Assembly (NCBI GenBank): GCA_025331565.1
Contig: JAFREQ010000042.1
Location: 186,001-250,000, forward strand
Reading direction: 5' to 3'
Length of the DNA: 64,000 nt
From: Holacanthus passer
Lineage: Eukaryota > Chordata > Actinopteri > Pomacanthidae
Of the stretch, positions 12,527 to 22,599 are shown piece after piece. The translations under genes were made by a program, and so were the position numbers. The notes beneath the pieces are model-generated. The model had not been told where the DNA came from, did no database searches, and was given only the letters and a program-made list of their open reading frames with translations. Positions within the stretch are counted from its first letter, which is position 1. Each line of letters starts with the position of its first letter.

Positions 12527-12620
12527 CGTCACTTCTCGTCTCCACCGAACAAACACAGTTTGCCGCGCTTCCGCTGAGAGGCGGGGTCTGCTGCGGTAAC
12601 CAATGAGGGTGCAGATGGGA
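12527..12620 (-). promoter_or_regulatory. rdm1: rdm1 5' non-coding exon and promoter
   Basis: A strong donor, reading GTGAGT on the minus strand (12526-12521), and the acceptor two bases before the rdm1 ATG (11403) imply an upstream untranslated exon starting at about 12560-12600. The area is locally GC-rich (GCGCTTCCGCTGAGAGGCGG) and has a CCAAT/ATTGG box at about 12599-12605. No TATA box is evident. The transcription start is inferred. Confidence 0.55.
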
Positions 12621-13090
12621 GTGACGACACGTCCGTCGGACCAATCACGGCGTCTGGACGAAACTCACTCACTTTGTGTTTAATACAGTTTTATCTATTA
12701 GCTTTAATATTTAAATTCCTATTATTTTATATTTACTGACCTGTTTATAAAACTATTCGCATCAAAAAGGTGTAACTGAGCCTTTAGCCTTAAAGACACC
12801 AGAAAGTTTAATGTCATCTGGTAAAAAGTCAGTAAACACTGTTAGTGTTATTAGTAGTAGAAGTAATCATTGTAATAGTGACAATAAAGCAAAAGCAGAA
12901 CGAGAAAGTTTCTTTGATCTGTCACATGTTGTCAGTGTCAATAAATGATCAATGAAGATTTTCACATGCCATAGAACAATAATTTCATCAGACACTATTG
13001 TTGTTGTTGTTGTTGTTGTTGTTACCTCATGAGTGACATAAGCAGTTATGACATCACAGCGTTGCATCATCAGAGATAATTTGACGACCG

Positions 13091-13124
13091 GAAAGCGAAA
13101 ACGAGGCAACCGAAAGTGAAAATG
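13091..13124 (+). promoter_or_regulatory. Paired ISRE-like sites
   Basis: Two GAAANNGAAA elements side by side: GAAAGCGAAAACG (13091-13103) and CGAAAGTGAAAATG (13111-13124). This matches the IRF/ISGF3 consensus. They lie about 500 bp upstream of the inferred rdm1 start and about 860 bp upstream of the interferon ATG, so they could serve either gene. Function is inferred from sequence only. Confidence 0.55.
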
Positions 13125-13308
13125 CGCCTGATTCACTCATCAAACACGGGAGAAACCGATGCCTTCAAAATAAAAGCAATAATAGTTTGCAGACGCTGCG
13201 TTTACTGTGATTTTTCTGTTTCTACAGTATTTACAGTATTTACGTCGCACACAAACGCTTTATATCTGTTCACGAAAAATCTTGCATGTAATCTGAGGCA
13301 GCTGGTTT

Positions 13309-13333
13309 GGAAAATGAAAGTGAAGGGACTTCA
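13309..13333 (+). promoter_or_regulatory. IRF site next to NF-kB-like site
   Basis: GAAAATGAAAGTGAAG (13309-13324) resembles a PRD I/III IRF element and is directly followed by GGGACTTCAC, a half-matching kB motif. The combination is typical of virus-inducible interferon enhancers; activity is inferred. Confidence 0.45.
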
Positions 13334-13810
13334 CAAAACAAACTTCCCACAATAAGAGAAACACTCATCAACACAGACTTCTTTTAGTATATAAATGAAC
13401 ATGTATACAGATATACTAATATATACTAATTATTAATGTCTAAAATGTTTATTGATTTATGACAGAATTTCTCTCTAAATTTCTCTCTAAAATAATCTGA
13501 CGTCTTTTTTTAAAAATTAGATTTCAAACCTGGGCTTTATCTTCAACGCTGACTCTGCCGTTTTACACTAAATATCTGTAAACTGAACTGATATCAGGTT
13601 AAAATAATTTCATTGAATCCAAATTTGATTGACAGATTTAATATTTCTGCACTAGAAACATGTTCTGAGGTGGAAGCTGAGTGTGGAGAAACAACATTTA
13701 CATCAGGGCTGCAAAGTAACAAAGCACAGTAATTTAACCCAGTAATTTACTTAAACACATTTTACTTCAGTATTTTATGTTTATGTTAAACCTCGACTGC
13801 AGAACATTGT

Positions 13811-13895
13811 GTGTGGAAAGTGGAAACAGGTGGGACTTTCTTTCTGCCTTTCACTCTGATCTGTTTTCTCTTTCCTGTCTGTCTGGAATAAAAGT
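13811..13895 (+). promoter_or_regulatory. Interferon proximal promoter (IRF, NF-kB, TATA-like)
   Basis: In order: GGAAAGTGGAAAC (13815-13827, IRF-like), GGGACTTTC (13832-13840, kB-like), CTTTCAC (IRF half-site on the other strand, about 13848-13853) and a TATA-like GAATAAAAG (13886-13894). The interferon ATG follows at 13977, so transcription probably starts at about 13915-13925. Compact IRF/kB/TATA spacing is the classic arrangement for type I interferon genes. Confidence 0.6.
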
Positions 13896-13976
13896 CCTGA
13901 ACTCGAGCAGCATGTTGGACATTCTGACAGCAGAGCTCAGTCTGCAGCCGCCGCCATCGTCATCATCACCTTCATC

Positions 13977-15964
13977 ATGTTCAGCTGGACCAGCCTGCTC
14001 TTCATCCTCTGCGCCGCCCTGACTCCCGCCCTCTGCTGTGATTGGCTGAGACAGTACCGCCACCTGAGCAACAATGCTCTGACTCTCATCCGCCTCATGG
14101 TGAGTAAAACAAGTGCGCTGACACGAGGTCGTGGAGGAGTTTCAGGGGACTCTGAAGAGACTCCATGTGTCCTTCAGGTTGTTTAAGTTTGCTTAAAGAG
14201 GTTCGAGGATCTCTGAAATGGGTTCCAAATGATTTCTTTGGAGGTTACAGACTAAATGTTTGTACATATATCAATGTATATCAAATATATTTACATAAAC
14301 ACAAACTAGACTACATATGTTTACGTATACTTTGAATATGAAAAATATACTATACATATATCCCCACAAACTAACATGTGTTTAAAACTAGAATCCATCT
14401 CATTTTGAGGTTTATAAAGTCGGACAAGATGAGGAACGTTTCACATTAAAAGTCAGTGTGTCAGGTCAGGACACACAGCGAATGGTTCTTCTTTCAGGAA
14501 AAAAATACATCAATCTGCCGATAAACACTGGCCAAAGTTTCCAACACTTAGGTTAATGGAACCACTTCAATTTCCAGTGTTTTGTAAAGTGTGTGATGTG
14601 GTGAAATGAAGGGTTTTCTGTTATTGTGTCTTCATGTTTCAGGGTGGTGAGATGACAAAACAAGAGAGTCCAGTTTCCTTTCCTGACAAACTCTACAGAC
14701 GCATATATAAAGCTAAGGTAATCAATCAATCACCACCCATGTTTCTCACACTTTAACTGCTTTCATTGTTACACAGCATGTAACATTTCAACTGCTTTCA
14801 TGTGTCATTCTTCATATGATAATTGTCTGTTTCAAGCCTCAATTTTTAAATGACAACTCAACTGCTTTCAGTGTTACACATCAACAGGTACAGTACAGCA
14901 TTTCAACTGCTCTCAGTTAAGAGCAACAAACATTTTGACCGCTTTCATCTCATGCTCCTCAAATGATAAATGAACTGCTGAACTGCTTTCTTCATGTGAC
15001 ACCTGGCTCATTACAATTCATTTTCAGCTCTTCAGTACTTGCACCTAAATGGACACTTCATCTTTATTTAGTGTTTCTTTTCAGATAAATAATCAATATC
15101 AACAATATTATTTGCGATGTTGATGACATCATCTCTATCAACCAATCAGAAAGCTAGAATCCACACCTGTCTCTCTCTCTCTCTCTCTCTCCCTCTCTCC
15201 AGGAGGAGTCCCAGGTGGTTTTCATCAGAGACAGTCTTAAACTGATTTCTAGACTCTATGATAACGTCACCCGTGACAACGTTACCTGGGATACCGTCAA
15301 GACCGAACACTTCCTGATGAACATCCACAGACAAATAGACGAACTCAATGACTGTGTGAGTAGACAGACAGGCACCTCAACTCCTTTCAGCTCTTTCACT
15401 TAAAGTCCTTTTAGTGCTTCACAACTTCAGGAGACACTTCAGCCCTCACACTTCACTGTGCTTACTTTGCTGTACTTCACTATTACAGCCAACATGTCAA
15501 CTTCATTTCATTCAGGACTAAACTCTTTTTTTTACCACTTTAACTGTCAGGCCAACTCCTTTCTGTGCTCACAGGCAGTTTTAGTTCAACAAATTTTAAA
15601 AGTACAGTTTTACCACCAAATACAGAAAAACAGTGTGACCTTTGTTTTTGTCTTCAGGTGTCGACTAACAAGCCGGCAGACAGCAGACTGAGAAAGTACT
15701 ACAAGAGACTGGCCAGTCGTACTTTGTATCACACTGTAAGTACAAGTATTGTTGCAGTGCAAGCTGTAGCATTGTATGTACTGGGTAAAGGTAGCAGTAC
15801 TGACTGTAGTTCTGTGTGTACAGGGTGGTAGTGCTGCATCCTGGGAGCTGATCAGAAGGGAAACTAAACTGCACCTGGAGCAGTTGGACCTGCTGGTGGC
15901 CTCCATCAGAGACTCAGCCAATACCAGCAGGGGGCGCTCTACACCAACTCAACACCGACACTGA
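13977..15964 (+). CDS. Type I interferon (teleost, two-cysteine group, IFNd-like)
   Basis: Secreted antiviral helical cytokine that signals through CRFB receptors and JAK-STAT. Five exons: 13977-14099, 14643-14717, 15203-15355, 15658-15735 and 15824-15964, giving 189 residues. All four introns are phase 0, the known layout of fish type I interferons. Residues 1-20 form a signal peptide (MFSWTSLLFILCAALTPALC), followed by CDWLRQYRHLSNNALTLI, the helix-A signature. Exon 3 carries NVT N-glycosylation sites and the second mature cysteine (ELNDC). Exon 5 carries the helix-F motif ASWELIRRETKLHLEQLDLL, with Ala-Ser where four-cysteine forms have Cys-Ala. The C-terminus is basic and histidine-rich. 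The ATG at 13977 is chosen because it opens the signal peptide. Subgroup d is inferred from the two-cysteine pattern. Confidence 0.9.
14750..15000. repeat. Dispersed CAACTGCTTTCA repeats in interferon intron 2
   Basis: At least six variants of a 12-16 nt motif (TTTCAACTGCTTTCAT and close relatives) occur at about 14754, 14787, 14857, 14901, 14936 and 14977, spaced 30-70 bp. Between them, GTTACACA is also reused. The reverse strand reads GAAAGCAGTTGAAA. Either a decayed minisatellite or a cluster of regulatory sites (E-box CAACTG plus GAAA half-sites). Confidence 0.55.
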
Positions 15965-15990
15965 CACGTCTTCAGTTTCTATTGTTGTTC

Positions 15991-16136
15991 TATTTATTTA
16001 TTTATTTATTTATCACGTTTCTATTTATGAAGAAAGTATTTATTTATTGAACTGACAGTTTTGTATTTACAGACTCTGAGTCTGATTTTACTTGAAAACG
16101 TTTACAATAACATACATGATGACTGACCACAATAAA
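15991..16136 (+). promoter_or_regulatory. Interferon 3'UTR AU-rich element and poly(A) signal
   Basis: A run of overlapping ATTTA pentamers (15991-16012), with further copies near 16023 and 16038, lies 30-80 nt after the stop codon. AATAAA follows at 16131-16136. AUUUA repeats are the usual destabilising elements of cytokine mRNAs, so rapid mRNA turnover is inferred. Confidence 0.75.
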
Positions 16137-16139
16137 GAC

Positions 16140-18695
16140 ATTTCATGCACCTCTGTGTTTTGTGTTTGGTTCAAACAAGCTAATCTTTGACAGCACATCA
16201 GCTGACTGATGTTTAATGTTTGCATTAAGGTGGATCACACAGGAGTTTAAATAAGTGTGAAGTATCAGCATGTTTCAGCTCAATGTATGTGGACTGATGT
16301 CATTTCACCCTCTTGATCCTCCCTGAACTCTGACCTTCCTCTGTTGCAGGGTACAATTTATACGTCACACTATATATAGAAAATATATAACAAATATATA
16401 GATAAATATATACATATATAATAAATGTAGGACTTCCTGCACTTGAGGAAATAATGCATGTGATTATGTTTCACAGTGATGACTGCTATTGAAATATAAC
16501 TTCTGCTTTACAATGTCATGTGATTTGCAGTATAGAAGAAGTACCTGTACTAATAATAGTGATTGTAGCAGTAATGGTCGTAGTAACTGTAGCAGTGAAT
16601 GTCACAGTAGTTGCAGTATCAGGTGTGTGAACAGGACTTTACGACCTCCTGATCTGAGTCCTCATCTGTTTCGCTGGATGTAAATCCAACAACCTGAACC
16701 TCCTTCAATTGTCTCTCCCTCATCAGGTGAATGTGCACATTCAAATGTGTTCACCGTCCGTCTATTTGAATATATGAAGGCAGCCACTCAGCTTTCTACG
16801 TGTGTTTGAGCAAACAGCAATCAGAAGCTATTTTATCTGCGGGCTGCTGTCTGTTATTCAAATACTGATTCAACAGTTTGATTCCTTCAGAGGGAACGTT
16901 ATTATGCTCCTTAATGACTGTATAATCTTTACTGACTGTATAATCTCTATAGGATTGGAGCTGTCTCCTGTATCCAGAGGTCCTTTATGTTACATCAGGA
17001 CACATTCTGTCTTATTTTAAAGCAGTGTTCTTGTTTCCAAAGTCTCATTGTTCTCTTTTATTTCACATTTCACAGCGACCATCATTCTGTCGCAACTGAT
17101 GTCATGTGGATGGTCGAGTTAAAAAGATTCCCATGTTCATGATTTATGTCATTACGACAGTTATATGAATATATATTATATTACCATATCCATATAAAAT
17201 ATAACACACACACATATATATATATATATATACAGTAAATTTCCCCGTTGTTTTGTAAATTACCTCCCTGTGGGACTAATACAGGAATATCTTATCTTAT
17301 ATCCATTAAATGTGTTTTTAATGACGGCCTTTGTCCGATGAAAGTCATCCATATTTGTTTTGTGTTGATGAACATCTGTGTTCTTGAGTCAGACATGTTG
17401 AAGCTTTCAGCAAGAATGTGTTTCACAGTCATGGTTACGACAGAAGTGGATGTGATGATGTGTTGGAAACAACTCTGATACGTACGTATGTACGGTGGCC
17501 CTGAGGTGAAAAACACAACACCACAGAAAACACAACATTTTAAAAGGCATACAGTCATGAATGTGTACCAGTAAGAAAATTGTGTCCAGTGACTGAATAA
17601 TATCTCGATCAAATGATTCTCATGTGTTGCTGCTAGTTAGTTAGATGCTGTAACTTTGGTGTTCGTGTGTCCTGCCCTCCTGTGACCTAAGGTTCACTCT
17701 CACACCAGAACTACTCTTCAGTGGTTCATAAAACCTTTTGCCTTGTAGTTGTACTGGTAAATGTCATAACATGTCCTCTTCATGTCTCTGACCATTCTTC
17801 ATCTCCTCCTCTCTCTTCTACTGCCTCTGTCACCACAACCTTCACTCCCTGTCTCCATCCCGTCTCGCCTCATCCGTCCTATCAGTCCTCCCCCGAACTG
17901 ACTCCTCTCTCATGCTTCCTGACTCTGACAAAGTTTCCTCTCTACTTTGTCCTCTTCTCTGGACTTCACACGTCTCCTCCGGCTCCCTGGTCGTCTGACT
18001 GACAGGTCGCCAATGGATGTGTCTAATTTAGAAAAAACTTTATTAAAAGATCCTCTGCACACTTAGCTTTCCAATCTTGAGTTGGAGCTAATAAGAGCAA
18101 CGAAAGGCTCAATGGCCAAAGTAATTAAAAGAGGGCTGCCGTTCCTGCATCCTCTCGGTGGCTCAGAGAGTTGATATGAATTATCTACAGCTGATATAAT
18201 CTGATGTCTGTCATGTCAGCTTTGGACCATCAGCAACAGCTGAAAAAGTACAAGCTTAAACCTGAACCTTGTACGTTGCTCTTTACTAATAAATAAGAGC
18301 AGAGATAAAAGGTTCAATAACAGATACATTAAAGCAGTTTTCTTTACATCCTAATATTTATAATTGCAACTATTTGCTTCATTATGATAGATTAAAGATG
18401 TACCAGCAGAAGAGACCAGTCTCGGATGAGTCCAGCCTTCAATATTTGGTGTTTTATAAGGACTAAATATGAGGAGGTGAAGACCTTTAAAAAGACCTTT
18501 AAAGACCTTTTGGGGCATTCATTTAAAGCACATGCATCCACAGAGCATTATCACACTCATCTTTCTATTATGTGTCCATACATGGCAAACCTCTTTGTCT
18601 CCAGACCCACCTGCCCTAAAATAGATGAGAAGGTGTGGCCACTCAGCTTTCTATAAATCCACAGGTTCTGTCCTGTTGAGCTCAGAGATCAGAGG
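16140..18695. other. Intergenic, no gene seen
   Basis: AT-rich sequence with TATATA runs (about 16374-16430 and 17210-17235) and a few short ORFs lacking splice context or motifs. Nothing supports a gene. Confidence 0.5.
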
Positions 18696-18698
18696 CTT

Positions 18699-19751
18699 CC
18701 AACCAGCCCGCTGACCAACCAGCCTTCTGACCAACCAGCCCGCTGACCAACCAGCACGCTGACCAACCAGCCCGCTGACCAACCAGCACGCTGACCAACC
18801 AGCACGCTGACCAACCAGCCCGCTGACCAACCAGCCTTCTGACCAACCAGCCCGCTGACCAACCAGCACGCTGACCAACCAGCCCGCTGACCAACCAGCA
18901 CGCTGACCAACCAGCCCGCTGACCAACCAGCCTTCTGACCAACCAGCCCGCTGACCAACCAGCCCGCTGACCAACCAGCCTTCTGACCAACCAGCCCGCT
19001 GACCAACCAGCCTTCTGACCAACCAGCACGCTGACCAACCAGCCTTCTGACCAACCAGCCCGCTGACCAACCAGCCCGCTGACCAACCAGCACGCTGACC
19101 AACCAGCCTTCTGACCAACCAGCACGCTGACCAACCAGCACGCTGACCAACCAGCACGCTGACCAACCAGCCTTCTGACCAACCAGCACGCTGACCAACC
19201 AGCCCGCTGACCAACCAGCACGCTGACCAACCAGCACGCTGACCAACCAGCCCGCTGACCAATCCACCCGCTGACCAACCAGCACGCTGACCAACCAGCA
19301 CGCTGACCAACCAGCCCGCTGACCAACCAGCACGCTGACCAACCAGCCCGCTGACCAACCAGCACGCTGACCAACCAGCCCGCTGACCAACCAGCCCGCT
19401 GACCAACCAGCCCGCTGACCAACCAGCCCGCTGACCAACCAGCCCGCTGACCAACCAGCACGCTGACCAACCAGCCCGCTGACCAACCAGCCCGCTGACC
19501 AACCAGCACGCTGACCAACCAGCCCGCTGACCAACCAGCCCGCTGACCAACCAGCACGCTGACCAACCAGCCCGCTGACCAACCAGCCTTCTGACCAACC
19601 AGCCCGCTGACCAACCAGCCCGCTGACCAATCAACCCGCTGACCAACCAGCCCGCTGACCAACCAGCCTTCTGACCAACCAGCCCGCTGACCAACCAGCC
19701 CGCTGACCAATCAACCCGCTGACCAACCAGCACGCTGACCAACCAGCCTTT
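18699..19751. repeat. 16-bp minisatellite, about 66 units
   Basis: Tandem array of GACCAACCAGCCCGCT. Three main variants differ in the last bases (CCCGCT, CACGCT, CCTTCT), plus rare CAATCAACC or CAATCCACC units. The CAATCAACC units recur exactly 80 bp (five units) apart at about 19628 and 19708, showing block duplication. No unit contains a minus-strand stop in any frame. Because 16 is not a multiple of 3, all three minus frames stay open for 300 or more codons and encode the same 16-residue period; this is a by-product of the repeat, not a gene. The minus strand is G-rich (GGTTGGTCAGCGGGCTGG). Confidence 0.95.
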
Positions 19752-20700
19752 CAGTCATTCTGGACCCAGTGCGACAGGTTGTACTAACTATGGTGTCACT
19801 TTTCCACTGTAGTACTATTACTGCTCTCCAAAAACTGGCACGACTACAACTCATACGCTCCTCCTTCTTTTAATGCCGTTAGCAGCTTTGAAAACATTTG
19901 CTCTGATGTGCTTCACAAGGCAATAAAATAAGATAAATGAGGGAAAGAACACCATTAAAACAGAGCAGCATTATAAGAAAAAAACCCTCAAACAAGATTT
20001 AATAATTGTAAAGAAATATATCGGGTCCTGTATCTGTCACTGTCATTACTACTACTCCAACTCTGCTACAGCTGCATCGACCACTGTTGGTGCTTGTTCT
20101 GCTGCTAAAGCCAAACATGCTTTTTAAAAGAGGTTTTGAAAAGATCAGGTGATCAGGATCAGGTCCCCGGAGTCCAAACAACACCTGGAGAAGCAACATT
20201 CAAGTTTTATGCTCCACAGATCTAAAACCGCAGGTCTGAGGTCTGATCCAACTCAGTTCTTTAAAGTCAGGGATCCAAATTTTTCTGTTTGCATTTTATT
20301 GGGTGAAATTTAAGCCTGTTTGTTCACATTTTGCACTTTAATTATTCATCTTCTCTTTTATCTCTTTTATTCTATTTTAGCTTATTTTAGCTTCTATTTC
20401 ATTCTACTCTTTCTGATTTTAATGTGTCGCCTTTTTATTGCCTTGTGGTTCTTTTCTCAGAGCCTTTCCATCTGTTGTAAAGCACTTTGAATTGCCTTGT
20501 TGAAAGCTGCCATATAAACAAATCAACTTCCCTTCCTGCCACTATAACCACTGCTGTTTGTCTCCCAACCAATTCTACTGCTTCCTGTGGTATTTCTGCA
20601 TGTTTACTTGTTAAATGGCAACAAAATAAACGAGGTGAATAAATCATTCTTGAATAAATGTCTGGATTTGAGGAATAAATAAATAATGAACATGCTTGTG
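19752..20700. other. Intergenic with a repeat tail
   Basis: No coding sequence is supported. At 20440-20520 a stretch ending TGTAAAGCACTTTGAATTGC resembles the 3' tail of a common fish retroposon. The final bases before 20724 look like a splice acceptor (TGTTGGCAG), so a 5' untranslated exon of the next gene may lie in this interval. Confidence 0.4.
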
Positions 20701-20725
20701 TTTGTCATCTTGTGTGTTGGCAGTT

Positions 20726-22231
20726 ATGGCTTCTCCTGGTCTGCTGTTCCTGCTGTTGGTGTCGTCCTCCCTCCTCTTCTCCACCGGCTCTGAGGTCCAG
20801 AACCAGGTGAAAGCAAAAGGCGAGATTATTAGGAAGAGCATTGACAGGATCAAAGACATGATAATCCCTTTTCTGGGGCTGATACCAGTTCACGGGACAC
20901 TGATAGTTGCTGTTACCAATTTGTTACTGAGGGCAACACTCGATAATTTGAAAGATAAAGAAATGTTAGATGTTCTCAAGTCTGAATTTGAAAGTCTTAA
21001 TTCTAAGATGGACAACTATTACAAAATGCAGAGATGGGACATCTGGGCAGCTGCTGGTTTCCACAATCCAGAGATGGATATCATCATCAGTTGGGGGGAA
21101 TTTCAAAAGATAGCGAACAGTTTAGATAAAGAGCAAAGTGAGAAGGAGAGGCTTCGAGATCACTTCCTTACACAAGACTGCGAGAAAATAAAGTTGGCCA
21201 CACAGAAATTACACAAGTACCTGACAAATGAGGGAGTGTCCTTCATAGAAAACCTGGGAAAGATGCTGCCTGGACATGTTAATTGTCATCCAAAGGATAT
21301 CAGAGGATATACTGTGTTGATTGACTCTCTTATCTTTAAGGGCGTTACAATGATTCAGTTCTGCTACAACAACCAGAACCCAAAACCAGATGTAAATTCT
21401 GAAGACATAAAAGAGTTGGCTAAAATCGTATATGAGTCTGGATCAGTTATGTTCGACATCCACAAGTCCTGCCTTTTCAACAGTATTGAATATATTAAAA
21501 AGGAGGTGGAGGAGCGCATTAAGTCAACCCAACAGCGCCAACAACTAGGACATGCAATCAGGTCTTTTTTGGCCGAGACGTATGACATGTATGACTGGAT
21601 GGTTGTTGTATTTTTAACCAAACATTCCAGCTATACAAGATGGAAATCATGGAACAAACACGTCTTATCAAGATTTACTGAGGTGACAAAGAATGACGTT
21701 ACTGTGGCCATAGTCAGACAGGTGAAAGGGACTCACACATATGCAGACAAAGTTAAACGAGCCATTAAGAGGTGCTTTACTCAAACGGCTGATTGTCATA
21801 AAGTAGGAGAGATACTCGAGAATTGTGAGGAATCTGTGGGGTCTGTGGTTGGTGTGAAGGTGCCTGAGTCATACTCAGCAGTACACGCCTACATTGACAA
21901 ACCTCATGACAGCCATGATGTGAAGGAAGCACCAGATGAAGTCTTTATCAACCCTGTAGACAATACGATTCCTTACATTTATACTGGAGACTGTAAGAAA
22001 TATAAAGTAAGCAAGAACGGCAAGTTTGTTGTTCTGATTAAAAGTGATGACGACATGACAGTAAAAGATCCCTGCAATAAGAAGGATTGTGGTGGTGACC
22101 AGAGAGGCAAATGTGTTCGTATGGAGGATGCCTTCATCGCCATGTGCGAGTGCAAGCACCCGTACTATGGTGAAAACTGCGAGAAGAGTTTAGAGGATTA
22201 CAAGAAAGATTTACTGGAACCTGATGTCTGA
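20726..22231 (+). CDS. Secreted helical protein with C-terminal EGF-like module (rapunzel / SE-cephalotoxin-like)
   Basis: A single uninterrupted coding exon of 501 residues. The ATG at 20726 opens a signal peptide (MASPGLLFLLLVSSSLLF, cleavage at about residue 22). It sits two bases after a CAG acceptor, suggesting a spliced 5' leader. Residues about 25-420 are charged and mostly helical, including a hydrophobic segment (MIIPFLGLIPVHGTLIVAV) and a YYKMQRWDIWAAAGFHNPE motif. Residues about 450-490 form an EGF-like module (DPCNKKDCGGDQRGKC, then MCECKHPYYGENCE). There is no transmembrane helix after the signal, so it is probably secreted. The arrangement resembles fish proteins annotated as rapunzel or SE-cephalotoxin-like; that link is from memory of the family. 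A toxic role is not implied, because most fish members have no known activity. AATAAA follows at 22584-22589. Confidence 0.75.
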   Translation: MASPGLLFLLLVSSSLLFSTGSEVQNQVKAKGEIIRKSIDRIKDMIIPFLGLIPVHGTLIVAVTNLLLRATLDNLKDKEMLDVLKSEFESLNSKMDNYYKMQRWDIWAAAGFHNPEMDIIISWGEFQKIANSLDKEQSEKERLRDHFLTQDCEKIKLATQKLHKYLTNEGVSFIENLGKMLPGHVNCHPKDIRGYTVLIDSLIFKGVTMIQFCYNNQNPKPDVNSEDIKELAKIVYESGSVMFDIHKSCLFNSIEYIKKEVEERIKSTQQRQQLGHAIRSFLAETYDMYDWMVVVFLTKHSSYTRWKSWNKHVLSRFTEVTKNDVTVAIVRQVKGTHTYADKVKRAIKRCFTQTADCHKVGEILENCEESVGSVVGVKVPESYSAVHAYIDKPHDSHDVKEAPDEVFINPVDNTIPYIYTGDCKKYKVSKNGKFVVLIKSDDDMTVKDPCNKKDCGGDQRGKCVRMEDAFIAMCECKHPYYGENCEKSLEDYKKDLLEPDV

Positions 22232-22583
22232 TGCAGCCTGGAGTCACCAAATTTCATGAAATGAGTTATTGTCTTAAATGGACACAAAGTTTTGTTAAAA
22301 CTCTCATTTGCCGTCTCAGCTGATATTCAGGCGTTTCGCCTGTTATTCAGTCTCTCAATGCTAAACTATATCTTTTAATCTTTAATCTTTAATGTTTCAG
22401 GACATAGTGGTTTAAGAGGCAGCGTTCAAGATTTCCATGACACGTGATGATTCACAAATGTAAAAATGTAAAAAATACATCTATTGGCTGATTTGAAGCT
22501 AAAGTTTTCACAACACAATCATTAGTTTGCCCGAAACAAGCAGTTTCTCATAAACTCAACTAAACTGGGTGAATCTGTGATCA

Positions 22584-22589
22584 AATAAA
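22584..22589 (+). terminator. Poly(A) signal of the rapunzel-like gene
   Basis: AATAAA about 350 nt after the stop codon; consistent with the 3' end of the upstream single-exon gene. Confidence 0.5.
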
Positions 22590-22599
22590 CTAACTTTAA

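Larger units (their letters stand above)
12620..13810. promoter_or_regulatory. Divergent rdm1 / interferon intergenic region
   Basis: About 1.2 kb between the two head-to-head genes. Mostly AT-rich, with a (TTG)n microsatellite at about 12999-13023 and the IRF/ISRE-like clusters listed separately. No coding sequence is supported. Confidence 0.55.

Noticed and set aside
18651..19742. Minus-strand ORFs of 313-363 codons with GLVGQRAGWSAGWLVS repeats
   Set aside because: They are by-products of a stop-free 16-bp minisatellite; all three frames encode the same peptide and there is no promoter, splice context or unique sequence.
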